DNA of 29,133 nucleotides. It comes from Erysipelotrichaceae bacterium. Its GTDB lineage: Bacteria; Bacillota_I; Bacilli_A; Erysipelotrichales; Erysipelotrichaceae. Below are positions 1-7,485 of the stretch, one piece after another (the first letter of the stretch is position 1; each line of letters begins with the position of its first letter). The notes under the pieces are model-generated. The model was not told the DNA's origin. It searched no databases and worked only from the letters and a program-made list of their open reading frames with translations. Where the stretch lies: contig DXZE01000004.1 of assembly GCA_019415435.1 (NCBI GenBank), forward strand, positions 1 to 29,133. Reading direction: 5' to 3'. The position numbers were made by a program, and so were the translations under genes.

Positions 1-110
1 ATGGGTAACTGTGAGATACGGAAACATTCCTGACAGTCTGGAAACACAGGAAAAAAGAAAAGCGGCTTGTGCCGCTTTGAAGCTCGGTTACTTGTAGCCG
101 AGTAGTTCAC
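1..110 (+). mobile_element. Possible right end of an IS200/IS605-type (TnpB) element, cut by the window edge
   Basis: Seen: two compact hairpins in tandem, at 59-78 (8-bp stem AAAGCGGC/GCCGCTTT, loop TTGT) and 83-102 (8 pairs with one wobble, loop CTTG), followed at 103-110 by TAGTTCAC. This ends directly against a separate terminator hairpin (113-138) belonging to the neighbouring nitroreductase operon. Known: IS200/IS605 elements end in subterminal hairpins, and in tnpB-carrying members this end is also the 3' part of the omega RNA, whose guide is the flanking DNA just outside the element. Inferred: the element lies to the left of the window and inserted into the distal side of the terminator. 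The match rests on the general look of the end. No transposase motif is visible, so this is only a suggestion. The hairpins could also be ordinary terminators. Confidence 0.38.
2..97 (+). CDS. Possible C-terminal tail of an upstream gene (partial)
   Basis: One forward frame is open from the window edge to a TAG at 95-97 and would encode about 31 residues, ending in the residues KLGYL. The other two forward frames stop early. The frame runs through both hairpins at 59-102, as is often the case for tnpB, whose 3' end overlaps the structured end of the element. There is no recognisable motif, and a 31-codon open frame at an edge can be chance. If the neighbouring hairpins are an IS200/IS605 right end, this would be the TnpB C-terminus. 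Confidence 0.22.
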   Translation, partial: WVTVRYGNIPDSLETQEKRKAACAALKLGYL

Positions 111-112
111 AA

Positions 113-138
113 AAAGCAATGCGTGTATGCATTGCTTT
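113..138 (-). terminator. Rho-independent terminator of the WYL-sir2-nitroreductase operon
   Basis: Perfect 10-bp stem AAAGCAATGC/GCATTGCTTT with a 6-nt loop. Read on the minus strand it is followed by a short U run before the sequence changes at position 110. The stem overlaps the stop codon of the nitroreductase gene. The short U tract may have been clipped by the putative element end next to it. Confidence 0.75.
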
Positions 139-652
139 ATAAATATCTGACGATATCACTTAATGGTTTCTTGGAAGTATGCTGAGGCAAAGGCTTGAAG
201 GCAGGATCCGCATAGCCAAGATCCATTAAGAGAACTGCTTCTTCATTATCAGGTAAATGAAATACTTTCTTTGCCTGATCAGGATTGAAACGGTTTAACC
301 AGCATGTGCCTAAGCCCTGTTCCAATGCTTCATACATGACATGGACTGCGACAATAGAAGCATCTTCACTGCCAGAGTTTCTTTCATTCTGATCCGGATA
401 AATATAAGCTTCATCTTTGTTATATGTGAATAACAATACAACTGGTGCACCATAGGTGCATACAGTGACTTCTGAGGCTTTCTTTAAAGCTTCTTCAGAC
501 TGTAATACATAAATACGTACACACTGGGCATTTTTGGCAGTAGGGGCTTTTCCTGAAGTTTCAAGAATCTTTTCCAGCTTTTCTTTTTCTACTGGTTTTG
601 AAGAATATTTCTTTACTGAATATCTCTTATCTGCCATTTCTGAAAACTTCAT
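137..652 (-). CDS. Nitroreductase family protein
   Basis: FMN-dependent NAD(P)H oxidoreductase of the nitroreductase fold, 171 residues, close to the short end of the family. The N-terminal region has the typical RYSVKKYSSKPV segment (family pattern R-S-x-R-x-F/Y, contacting FMN phosphate), followed by APTAKNAQ, the usual 'APS..N.Q' flavin-binding loop. A C-terminal segment around LLMDLGYAD matches the family's 'GYP' region. The physiological substrate cannot be told; relatives reduce nitroaromatics, quinones or flavins. It is the last gene of an operon behind a Sir2 deacetylase (12-nt gap) and a WYL regulator, with a good ribosome binding site (AAAGGAG) before the ATG and a terminator at its end. 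The family call is firm and the substrate unknown. Confidence 0.9.
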   Translation of the reverse strand: MKFSEMADKRYSVKKYSSKPVEKEKLEKILETSGKAPTAKNAQCVRIYVLQSEEALKKASEVTVCTYGAPVVLLFTYNKDEAYIYPDQNERNSGSEDASIVAVHVMYEALEQGLGTCWLNRFNPDQAKKVFHLPDNEEAVLLMDLGYADPAFKPLPQHTSKKPLSDIVRYL

Positions 653-664
653 AATTACACTCCT

Positions 665-1399
665 TTACACATGCAGTTTTGGAAATACGTGATCAAATGT
701 ATCATTGATTACCAGATCTGCGGCATTATCATATGGTGTCGCATCACGATTAATCAGAACCAGATGCTTTCCACCAAAGTATCTGAGTAATCCGGCTGCC
801 GGATAGACGACTAATGATGTACCCAATACAACCATGACATCAGCACTTTCAATAGCCGCAATCGCACCTCTTAATACCGGCTCACTTAAGCTTTCTTCAT
901 ACAGTACAACATCTGGTTTTACAATGCCTCCGCACTTTTGACAATGCGGAACACCTTTGCTGTTAAGAATGTATTCTGCCGGATAGAAAGCACCGCATTT
1001 CTCACAATAGTTGCGTTTCACAGAACCATGTATTTCATATACATGCTTACTGCCGGCTTCCTGATGCAGACCATCAATATTCTGGGTAACAACACCTAAT
1101 GATTTCCCGGCTTTCTCACAATCCGCAATAAACTTATGTACCTGATTAGGTTTCGCATCCAGGTGCAGCATCTTATCTTTGTAGAAGCGGAAAAATTCTT
1201 CCGGATTTTCCTCAAAGTAATGATGAGAGATGATCTCTTCTGGCGGCAGAGAATACTTCTGATTATATAAACCATCTTTGGAACGGAAATCCGGAATACC
1301 GGAATCTGTGGAAACACCAGCACCTGTGAAGAAAACCATATGCCTGGCTTCATCTATGATTTTCTGAAATTCCTTAATCTTGTCATCTGTATCAGACAT
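665..1399 (-). CDS. cobB: Sir2-family NAD-dependent protein deacylase (CobB-like)
   Basis: Removes acyl groups from protein lysines using NAD, giving nicotinamide and O-acyl-ADP-ribose. All family landmarks are visible in 244 residues: the NAD-binding FFTGAGVSTDSGIPDFRS segment (about residues 23-40), the TQNIDGLH segment leading to the catalytic histidine in IHGS, four zinc cysteines in two CxxC pairs (CEKCG and CQKCGG), then GTSL and the late LINRD strand. This is the ordinary deacylase type, with no fused macrodomain or defence-type extension. The ATG is preceded by a strong AAGGAGG. It sits 15 nt after the WYL regulator and before a nitroreductase, so the trio is probably one transcript. 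NAD dependence links it loosely to the redox enzyme next door, but no pathway is shown. Confidence 0.93.
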   Translation of the reverse strand: MSDTDDKIKEFQKIIDEARHMVFFTGAGVSTDSGIPDFRSKDGLYNQKYSLPPEEIISHHYFEENPEEFFRFYKDKMLHLDAKPNQVHKFIADCEKAGKSLGVVTQNIDGLHQEAGSKHVYEIHGSVKRNYCEKCGAFYPAEYILNSKGVPHCQKCGGIVKPDVVLYEESLSEPVLRGAIAAIESADVMVVLGTSLVVYPAAGLLRYFGGKHLVLINRDATPYDNAADLVINDTFDHVFPKLHV

Positions 1400-1414
1400 A
1401 TAAACCTCCTTTTC

Positions 1415-2368
1415 CTAATTATAGGTCTTTTGAATATGATCAGCGATATTTAAAAGATCCTGAATCAGATTATCCGGTTTACGGATAATCACCTTATCTC
1501 CAAACTGTAATAACCAGCTTATGAATGTAGGTGTTACAGCAGTACGGATACTCGCTGTAAAGCTGTGATCAGTTACCTTTGAAACGATCAGATTATCACC
1601 GAATTCATCAAATACCTGCGAAGCCATGGATAAATCAAAATCAGCAGTAATCGTCTGGGCTTTACCAGGATACATGTTTACAGATCGCATCATGTAATCT
1701 TCCAAAGAGAATGGAACCGTATCATACTGATGATCCGTTATTTCTATATCATCCATTCTGTCTAAACGGTAATTGGAGAAAGATCTGTACTTTGTGGAAT
1801 AGAATACAACATAATATCTGCCGTTTTGAGAAACAATCGCATATGGATCCAACTGATAAAATTCTCCATTATGATGGTATTTCTTTTCCTTTGTAATCGT
1901 CATTTCAAAGTAGCGGAACTGTACTGTATGACAGGTATTAACTGCCTTAAGAATCAGATCTATGGAAGATAAGAAACTTTCCTGCGTTATACGCCTGGGA
2001 ATATATACTATTTCATTCTGCATGGATGGGGAAGAAAGATCTTTTATCTTTTTGATCAGATGTCTTGTTTCGTCTTCTGAAAAAGCAGAAGAGGCAGCAC
2101 TATCTAACAGAACCTTGGATTCGGCATTTTTTAAGACCGGTTCCATATAGTACCAGTGTCCGCCATTCTTACGTACATAATGAATGACTGCACCATATTT
2201 CTTTAAAACATGCATGGCTTCATATACAGATCTTCTTTCGGCATAAATATCCAGATCTTCCAAATCTGACTGTATATCCGCAAGGGAAAGAAGATGATCT
2301 TCATCAGTTTCATGTGACAGAATCTGATAGAGTGCTATGACTAATTCCGTACTGTTTCCTTTTTTCAT
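1415..2368 (-). CDS. WYL-domain transcriptional regulator
   Basis: DNA-binding regulator of 317 residues. An N-terminal winged-helix region (about 1-75, including ERRSVYEAMHVLKKYG as the likely recognition helix) is followed by a linker. A WYL domain lies around residues 140-215 (LDPYAIVSQNGRYYVVFYS, with YYV in the WYL position, and RSFSNYRLDRM). A C-terminal WCX-like region ends with LLQFGDKVIIRKP. WYL domains sense ligands, often nucleotides or nucleic acid. The gene heads the operon with sir2 and nitroreductase. A perfect inverted repeat TGTACAT-N4-ATGTACA (2381-2398) overlaps its own putative -10 box (minus-strand TACAAT), which suggests autoregulation. No ribosome binding site is visible and the leader would be only 3-4 nt. 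The ligand is unknown. Confidence 0.88.
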   Translation of the reverse strand: MKKGNSTELVIALYQILSHETDEDHLLSLADIQSDLEDLDIYAERRSVYEAMHVLKKYGAVIHYVRKNGGHWYYMEPVLKNAESKVLLDSAASSAFSEDETRHLIKKIKDLSSPSMQNEIVYIPRRITQESFLSSIDLILKAVNTCHTVQFRYFEMTITKEKKYHHNGEFYQLDPYAIVSQNGRYYVVFYSTKYRSFSNYRLDRMDDIEITDHQYDTVPFSLEDYMMRSVNMYPGKAQTITADFDLSMASQVFDEFGDNLIVSKVTDHSFTASIRTAVTPTFISWLLQFGDKVIIRKPDNLIQDLLNIADHIQKTYN

Positions 2369-2380
2369 AACTGTCTTTAT

Positions 2381-2398
2381 TGTACATCATCATGTACA
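2381..2398. promoter_or_regulatory. Palindromic operator candidate between the WYL regulator and the divergent membrane-protein operon
   Basis: Perfect 7-bp inverted repeat TGTACAT/ATGTACA with a 4-bp centre CATC. Its left arm overlaps the minus-strand TACAAT that fits as the -10 box of the WYL gene, and it also lies upstream of the divergent gene at 2451. The location fits a repressor site that could control both directions. That the adjacent WYL protein binds it is inference. Confidence 0.55.
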
Positions 2399-2450
2399 GT
2401 CAGAATATACTGTTCTTCTATGATACATGCAGAAACAGGAGGACACTGAA

Positions 2451-2966
2451 ATGCATGATAATGAGAAATTTATGATAATTGAGGGATTGATTTTCTATGC
2501 TTTTGCCTTTGCTTTACAAGCACATCCATTACTGTCATTTTTTACAGCAGTCAGTGCAGTGATCATAACCCTGATCATTCATACAGATGTTTTATTGGAG
2601 AGAATACCGCATATTCTGCCTGTGTTTTTCTTACAGCTTGTTATTATTCAGATGACGCATCTTGAATCTATGATTCCCTATATTGCTATACTGGCCCTGG
2701 CAGCTTTAACGTGTGCAGATATATGGCTTTCTGTCTGTGGAGAAAAACTGCATACCGTCATGAATATTCTGATTGTAAGTTTAACTGTGTATCTGATTCT
2801 GATGATGACTATAGATAATCTTCCATTTGGAAAACTATATACTGCCGGTATTACATTGCTGGTATATGGACCAGCGGTTTATGAATATGTCAGTTATGAG
2901 TTTGCAAGGATCAGTCATATGCCGCGTAAAAACGGTGGCAGAAAACATATGACTGCAGTAGAATAA
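2451..2966 (+). CDS. Small polytopic membrane protein of unknown function
   Basis: 171 residues, not recognised. Most of the protein is hydrophobic, with about five or six predicted membrane spans (LIFYAFAFAL, the SFFTAVSAVIITLII stretch, ILPVFFLQLVIIQM, YIAILALAAL, MNILIVSLTVYLILMM, TAGITLLVYGPAVY). It ends with a short basic cytoplasmic tail (MPRKNGGRKH). The start at 2451 is chosen because AGGAGG sits 9 nt upstream; an in-frame ATG 24 nt earlier lacks a site. It precedes the CDF transporter by only 5 nt, so the two are probably cotranscribed and may work together at the membrane. No catalytic motif is visible and it could be a partner or an unrelated passenger. Confidence 0.75.
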   Translation: MHDNEKFMIIEGLIFYAFAFALQAHPLLSFFTAVSAVIITLIIHTDVLLERIPHILPVFFLQLVIIQMTHLESMIPYIAILALAALTCADIWLSVCGEKLHTVMNILIVSLTVYLILMMTIDNLPFGKLYTAGITLLVYGPAVYEYVSYEFARISHMPRKNGGRKHMTAVE

Positions 2967-2971
2967 GCGGT

Positions 2972-4150
2972 ATGAGTAAATTCCTGATCAGACACTTCAT
3001 CAGAAATCCTGATGATATCACAAATGAAAAAACAAGATATGCATATGGCTTTCTTGTCAGTATGTGCGGTATTATATGCAATCTGTTTCTGTTTGGATTA
3101 AAACTGATATCCGGATATCTGATGAATTCGATATCCATTATGTCAGATGGATTTAACAATCTTTCTGACTGCATGAGCTGTCTGATTACTTTATTCGGCT
3201 ATAAGCTTTCTGCCAAGCCTGCCGATAAGGAACATCCGTTTGGACATGGCAGAATGGAATATGTCGTTTCCTTTGTTGTGGCAATCATTATCTTTGTCGT
3301 TACATTTGAACTGTTTACAGAAAGTGTCAGAAAGATCATTCATCCTGAAACAGTAACATTTAATCTGGCTCTGTTCTTACTGTTAGCAGCTTCCATATTA
3401 GTCAAGTTATGGTTAAGTTCTTTAAACAAGAGAATAGGGAAGAAGATAGACAATATTGCGATGCTAACAACCGCCCAGGATTCCCGCAATGATGTATATG
3501 TAACTTTAATTTCTTTAGCAGCCATGGTTCTTTCTGCTTTTACAAAGGGATTCCCGTTTGATGGCATCGCTGGTATTATTCTCTCGCTGTTCCTGCTTTA
3601 TTCCGGTTACAGCATCGCTAAAGAGATAATATCAAGACTCCTGGGTACACCAGCGGACCCCCAGCTTGTCAAAAGCATCAAAGAACAGATCCTCTCGCAT
3701 CCAGAGATACTGGGAGTACATGATATGATCATTCATGACTATGGACCTGGCTGTAAAATAGGCTCTGCCCATGCTGAGATAGACAGTCATATGGATATCA
3801 TGACAGCACATGATGTCATTGATCAGGCAGAAAGAGAAGTGCAGGAACACCAGCATGTCATGATGACTCTGCATCTGGATCCTCTTGATATGAGTGATCC
3901 AAAGGTACAGAAACAGCGTCAGATGATGGAAGAAATCCTGCATGAAATAGATCCTATGCTCAGCATGCATGATTTCCGCAGCGTCATAGGAACTACCCAT
4001 ACAAACCTTGTCTTTGACGTCAATGTCCCATTTGACTGTAAACTGAATGATGAAGAGATCCAGCAGAAGATAGATGATAAATTAAAGGATCAGAAAGAAA
4101 AATACTATACGGTTATTACATTTGACCGTGGTTTTGTATCAGAGTATTAA
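2972..4150 (+). CDS. Cation diffusion facilitator (CDF) metal efflux transporter, probably Mn-type
   Basis: Proton-coupled divalent metal exporter in the inner membrane, 392 residues. Six membrane spans occupy about residues 25-215. The transport site is visible: N62-x3-D66 in TM2 (SDGFNNLSD) and D170-x3-D174 in TM5 (AQDSRND). Asn/Asp plus Asp/Asp is the pattern associated with manganese-type CDFs, whereas zinc carriers have His at these places. The conserved KEHPFGHGRMEY loop follows TM2. The cytoplasmic part is long: a normal CDF C-terminal domain (HDMIIHDYGPG, HAEIDSH) is followed by about 90 further residues (HDFRSVIG...HTNLVFDVNVP), making it roughly 90 residues longer than the common 300-residue type. 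Second gene of a three-gene operon. The metal is inferred from motifs only. Confidence 0.9.
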   Translation: MSKFLIRHFIRNPDDITNEKTRYAYGFLVSMCGIICNLFLFGLKLISGYLMNSISIMSDGFNNLSDCMSCLITLFGYKLSAKPADKEHPFGHGRMEYVVSFVVAIIIFVVTFELFTESVRKIIHPETVTFNLALFLLLAASILVKLWLSSLNKRIGKKIDNIAMLTTAQDSRNDVYVTLISLAAMVLSAFTKGFPFDGIAGIILSLFLLYSGYSIAKEIISRLLGTPADPQLVKSIKEQILSHPEILGVHDMIIHDYGPGCKIGSAHAEIDSHMDIMTAHDVIDQAEREVQEHQHVMMTLHLDPLDMSDPKVQKQRQMMEEILHEIDPMLSMHDFRSVIGTTHTNLVFDVNVPFDCKLNDEEIQQKIDDKLKDQKEKYYTVITFDRGFVSEY

Positions 4151-4161
4151 GGAGGATTATC

Positions 4162-4581
4162 ATGGTAAAAGAAAAGAGACATTCCGGTTTTCATCGTTTT
4201 CTTGTGACAGTAGTGATTATTGCGGTAATCGGATGCGGTGGATGGTATCTCGTTACACATGTATTGAAAGAGAAGGCAGCTGATGTAGTGACAGATCATC
4301 TGTTGAATGAAGCAATCCAGGCAACTGGTGCAGACAGTGAAACGGTACAGCAGATTATGGATTCCATGGCACCGGAAGATAAGAAAAAAGTAGAAACGAT
4401 TGTGGAAGATCATATGAATGCGAAAACAATCAAAGATGTACAGGGATATGTTTCCAATGGAGACAAGCAGGGATTGAAGGAATATGCCAAATCACAGCTT
4501 GATGATCAGGAACAGGCAGAACTGTATGACATCGCAAAAAAATATGCCGGGGAATATCAGTATATGATTCCCCAGCAGTAA
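4162..4581 (+). CDS. Single-span membrane-anchored protein of unknown function
   Basis: 139 residues. A short basic N-terminus (KEKRHSGFHR) is followed by one hydrophobic segment at about residues 13-34 (FLVTVVIIAVIGCGGWYLVTHV), then a soluble, highly charged region of about 100 residues predicted to be mostly helical. The GCGG in the span is not a convincing lipobox, because the hydrophobic segment continues past it. The ATG follows a strong AAGGAGG at the end of the CDF gene (11-nt gap), so translation is efficient and the gene belongs to that operon. A terminator follows at once. The topology suggests an extracytoplasmic or membrane-tethered helper of the metal transporter, but nothing in the sequence proves a function. 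Confidence 0.75.
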   Translation: MVKEKRHSGFHRFLVTVVIIAVIGCGGWYLVTHVLKEKAADVVTDHLLNEAIQATGADSETVQQIMDSMAPEDKKKVETIVEDHMNAKTIKDVQGYVSNGDKQGLKEYAKSQLDDQEQAELYDIAKKYAGEYQYMIPQQ

Positions 4582-4588
4582 AAAGAAA

Positions 4589-4621
4589 ACAGACCAGTTA
4601 GGTGAACTGATCTGTATTTTT
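4589..4621. terminator. Bidirectional terminator between the CDF operon and htpG
   Basis: Stem ACAGACCAGTT/AACTGATCTGT with one mismatch and loop AGGTG. It is followed on the plus strand by ATTTTTT, and on the minus strand the other side gives TTTTCTTTTT. It separates the two convergent genes and can serve both. Confidence 0.8.
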
Positions 4622-6510
4622 TATGCTTTGACTAACAGTTCTGTGATTTTCTTTGTATATTCAGCCGGATCATCAATCGGTAATCCTTGCATCAGTAATG
4701 CCTGATCAAGCAGTACATCTGCATATTCACCAATCTTGTCCTTATCGTCCGCATATACTTTCTGAAGCTTTGCGAAGATCGGATGATCAGGATTGATTTC
4801 AAGAATCTTGCTGGCCTTGATACCCTGATTCATAGGATCATTAGCCAGATATTTTTCCATTTCAAGAGATACACCTTCATCTGCGACTACACATACAGGA
4901 TCATCTGTCAGACGGGAAGAAATACGTACATCCTTAACCTTGTCGCCTAAGGCATCTTTCATAGCCTTCAGCATATCCTTGTTGGCTTCGGTCTTTTCTT
5001 CCTTTGCTTTCTTTTCTTCTTCAGTATCCAGATCCAGATCACCCTTATTTACAGACTGGAAGTTCTTACCTTCATATGCCTGTAATGTACCTGAAACAAA
5101 CTCATCTCTTTCATCCAGGAAGTAGAGTACTTCATAGCCTTTTTCTTCTACTTTCTTCATTGCTGGAAGACGCTTGATATCGTCAATGGTTTTGCCGACC
5201 GCATAATAGATAGCCTTCTGATCCGCAGGCATTCTGTCAGTATATTCTTTCAAGGTGACATACTTGCCTTCTTTGGATGATCTGAAGATCAGAAGATCCT
5301 GAAGCTTGTCTTTATTCATGCCGTAATCTGAGACAATGCCGCTCTTTAAGTTCAGACCAAAGTTATCAAAGAACTTCTCGTATCCTTCACGATCATTCTT
5401 AAGCATGTCTTCTAATGCGGAATGAATCTTTGTTTCGATACTCCTGGCTAATGCCTTTACCTGTCTGTCCTGCTGGAGAATCTCTCTCGATATATTCAGG
5501 TTCAGATCATCAGAGTCAACTAAACCCTTAACAAATCTGTAGTATGGAGGAACCAGTTCTTTGACTTTATCCATAATGAATACATTATGAGAATAGAGCT
5601 TTAATCCTGGTTCATAATCAGAATAGTAGAAGTTATATGGAATTCTGGAAGGAATGAACAGGAGGGCGGTATAGGAAACAGCTCCTTCGACATTGTAATG
5701 AATGACTTTCTGAGGATCCTCCCAGTCATCAAATTTAGCCTTATAGAATTCATTGTAATCTTCCGGCTTGATTTCATTCTTAGGTTTCTTCCAGAGTGGA
5801 ATCATGGAATTCAGAGTTTCCATTTCCTCCGTATCAATTGTCTTATCCTTATCTGCCGGATCCGGAACATGCTTTGTGACAAGCATCTGAATCGGATAAC
5901 GTACATAATCAGAATACTTCTTGATCAGCTCTCTGATCTTATATTCTTCAAGATACTCAGAATACTTTTCATCATCTGTATCATCTTTCAGATCCAAAGT
6001 GATTCTGGTGCCAATTTCAGGCTTATCAATTTCACTGATGACATATCCATCTTCACCAGAAGAAGTCCAGGAATAAGCCTTGTCAGATAAAGCACTGTGG
6101 CTTTCTACGACAATACGCTTAGCGACCATAAAAGCAGAATAGAAACCTACACCAAACTGACCGATGATATCTGTATCTTTGCTTGCTTTCTCAATTTCTT
6201 CTCTGAATTCAGCACTGCCGGATTTGGCAATCGTACCAAGATTCTTTTCCAATTCCTGGTCTGTCATACCGATACCGGTATCTTCAATAACCAGCTGACG
6301 GGTATCTTTATGTCTTTCAATTGTGATCTTCAGATCCTTTGGATCTACCGGATGATCTTTATCCGTTAAAGACATGTAATGTCTTTTATCTAATGCGTCT
6401 GATGCATTGGAAATCAATTCTCTTAAGAATATGTCTTTGTTTGTATAAATAGAATTAATCATCAATCCAAGCAGACGCTTTGACTCTGCTTTAAACTGTC
6501 TTTTTGCCAT
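4621..6510 (-). CDS. htpG: Molecular chaperone HtpG (Hsp90)
   Basis: Cytosolic ATP-dependent dimeric chaperone, 629 residues, normal length for bacterial Hsp90. The N-terminal GHKL ATPase domain shows FLRELISNASDALDK (Mg-binding Asn), IEDTGIGMT, LGTIAKSGSAEF and the GQFGVGFYSAFMVA loop. The middle domain has the SRIPYNFYY segment and the DSDDLNLNISREILQQ segment with the arginine that reaches the ATP phosphate. The C-terminal dimerisation domain ends around LLMQGLPIDDPAEYTKKI. The ATG has a strong AAGGAGG. The promoter is a clear TTGAAT-N17-TACAAT, with a CIRCE element overlapping the Shine-Dalgarno, so HrcA control is likely. Monocistronic, ending at a bidirectional terminator. Confidence 0.97.
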   Translation of the reverse strand: MAKRQFKAESKRLLGLMINSIYTNKDIFLRELISNASDALDKRHYMSLTDKDHPVDPKDLKITIERHKDTRQLVIEDTGIGMTDQELEKNLGTIAKSGSAEFREEIEKASKDTDIIGQFGVGFYSAFMVAKRIVVESHSALSDKAYSWTSSGEDGYVISEIDKPEIGTRITLDLKDDTDDEKYSEYLEEYKIRELIKKYSDYVRYPIQMLVTKHVPDPADKDKTIDTEEMETLNSMIPLWKKPKNEIKPEDYNEFYKAKFDDWEDPQKVIHYNVEGAVSYTALLFIPSRIPYNFYYSDYEPGLKLYSHNVFIMDKVKELVPPYYRFVKGLVDSDDLNLNISREILQQDRQVKALARSIETKIHSALEDMLKNDREGYEKFFDNFGLNLKSGIVSDYGMNKDKLQDLLIFRSSKEGKYVTLKEYTDRMPADQKAIYYAVGKTIDDIKRLPAMKKVEEKGYEVLYFLDERDEFVSGTLQAYEGKNFQSVNKGDLDLDTEEEKKAKEEKTEANKDMLKAMKDALGDKVKDVRISSRLTDDPVCVVADEGVSLEMEKYLANDPMNQGIKASKILEINPDHPIFAKLQKVYADDKDKIGEYADVLLDQALLMQGLPIDDPAEYTKKITELLVKA

Positions 6511-6521
6511 ATGTTACCTCC

Positions 6522-6548
6522 TTAGCACTCTTTATTTATGACTGCTAA
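6522..6548 (-). promoter_or_regulatory. CIRCE element (HrcA operator) of htpG
   Basis: Inverted repeat TTAGCACTC-N9-GACTGCTAA on the plus strand. It matches the HrcA consensus (TTAGCACTC-N9-GAGTGCTAA) in 17 of 18 arm bases with the exact 9-bp spacing. It lies between the -10 box and the start codon and overlaps the first bases of the Shine-Dalgarno. Confidence 0.93.
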
Positions 6549-6551
6549 GAT

Positions 6552-6580
6552 ATTGTAGTGCACCGACATACCAAATTCAA
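6552..6580 (-). promoter_or_regulatory. Sigma-A type promoter of htpG
   Basis: On the minus strand TTGAAT, 17 bp, TACAAT. The -10 box ends just before the CIRCE element, so HrcA bound there would block initiation. Confidence 0.8.
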
Positions 6581-6624
6581 GGTATTGAGAATACTATTTC
6601 TTTCTTTTTATGCTCTATTGCGCA

Positions 6625-6630
6625 TACAAT
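6625..6630 (+). promoter_or_regulatory. -10 box of the fumarase-malic enzyme operon, leaderless geometry
   Basis: TACAAT followed by 6 nt and the ATG at 6637. With the usual 6-8 nt from -10 to +1, transcription would begin at or within a base or two of the start codon. No clear -35 box is seen. The AAAGGT between them is too close to the ATG to act as a ribosome binding site. Confidence 0.5.
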
Positions 6631-6636
6631 AAAGGT

Positions 6637-7485
6637 ATGAAAGAAATCTCCACGGAAAGAATCACAGAAGCAGTCAGGGATATATGCGGAAAAATCAATT
6701 GTGTATATCAGCCTGATGTACTGGAAGCTATTAAAAAGGGCAGACAGCAGGAAACTTCTGATAGAAGCATCCATGTTATGGATATGCTTATCGATAATGC
6801 GTCTATAGCAGAAAGAGAACAGACACCGATCTGTCAGGATACAGGTATGGTAACAGTATGGCTGTCCATAGGACAGGAAGTATGCTTGACAGGGAAGTAT
6901 ATTAATGATGCGGTAAATGATGGTGTAAGGCTTGGATATCATGATTATTATCTGAGAGCGTCTATCGTGAATGATCCTTTATTTGATCGTAAGAATACAA
7001 CTGATAATACACCAGCGGTGATTTATACCAATATTGTCCCGGGTGACACTGTTCACATACAGGTTATGGCAAAGGGATTTGGCAGTGAGAATAAGTCTGC
7101 GATAAAGATGTTGACACCTGCCGAAGGCATAGATGGTGTTAAGAAGTTTGTTACAGATACAGTCAGAAATGCAGGTCCGAATGCCTGTCCTCCATTTGTA
7201 GTAGGAGTAGGTATTGGCGGATCATTTGACTATTGTGCAAGATTAAGCAAGGAAGCATTATTAAGACCGTTATCTGCATCGAATCCGGATGAAAGATACC
7301 GTAAGCTTGAAGATGAATTGCTTGAAGAAATAAATGCATTGCATATAGGACCGATGGGCTTTCATGGCAATACAACCGCATTAAAGGTACAGATTGCATA
7401 TGCACCAACGCATATTGCCGGATTACCATGTGCCTTGAATATGTGCTGTCATGTATGCAGACATGGTGAGGTGACTTTATCATGA
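6637..7485 (+). CDS. fumA: Class I fumarate hydratase, alpha (Fe-S) subunit
   Basis: With the beta subunit it converts fumarate and malate using an oxygen-labile [4Fe-4S] cluster. The length of 282 residues is normal for the separate alpha subunit. Three cysteines suited to the cluster stand in the family contexts PICQDTG, NACPPFVVGVGIGG and LPCALNMCCH. The segment GFGSENKSAIKML is also typical. Related subunits serve L-tartrate dehydratase (TtdA), but the malic enzyme directly downstream favours fumarase. The start at 6637 is preferred over an upstream ATG at 6610 because it matches the usual N-terminus (MKEISTERITEAV) and because a -10 box lies between the two. No Shine-Dalgarno is present. 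The 3' end overlaps the beta gene as ATGA. Confidence 0.9.
   Translation: MKEISTERITEAVRDICGKINCVYQPDVLEAIKKGRQQETSDRSIHVMDMLIDNASIAEREQTPICQDTGMVTVWLSIGQEVCLTGKYINDAVNDGVRLGYHDYYLRASIVNDPLFDRKNTTDNTPAVIYTNIVPGDTVHIQVMAKGFGSENKSAIKMLTPAEGIDGVKKFVTDTVRNAGPNACPPFVVGVGIGGSFDYCARLSKEALLRPLSASNPDERYRKLEDELLEEINALHIGPMGFHGNTTALKVQIAYAPTHIAGLPCALNMCCHVCRHGEVTLS

Noticed and set aside
665..2368. WYL regulator plus Sir2 as an anti-phage defence system
   Set aside because: The Sir2 is the plain deacylase type with zinc cysteines, and no nuclease, Argonaute or other defence partner is present. The neighbour is a nitroreductase.
5698..6090. Long open frame opposite htpG, and many similar antisense frames across the window
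   Set aside because: It is a shadow of the strongly conserved htpG sequence, with no ribosome binding site and a composition unlike a real protein. The same applies to other frames opposite known genes.
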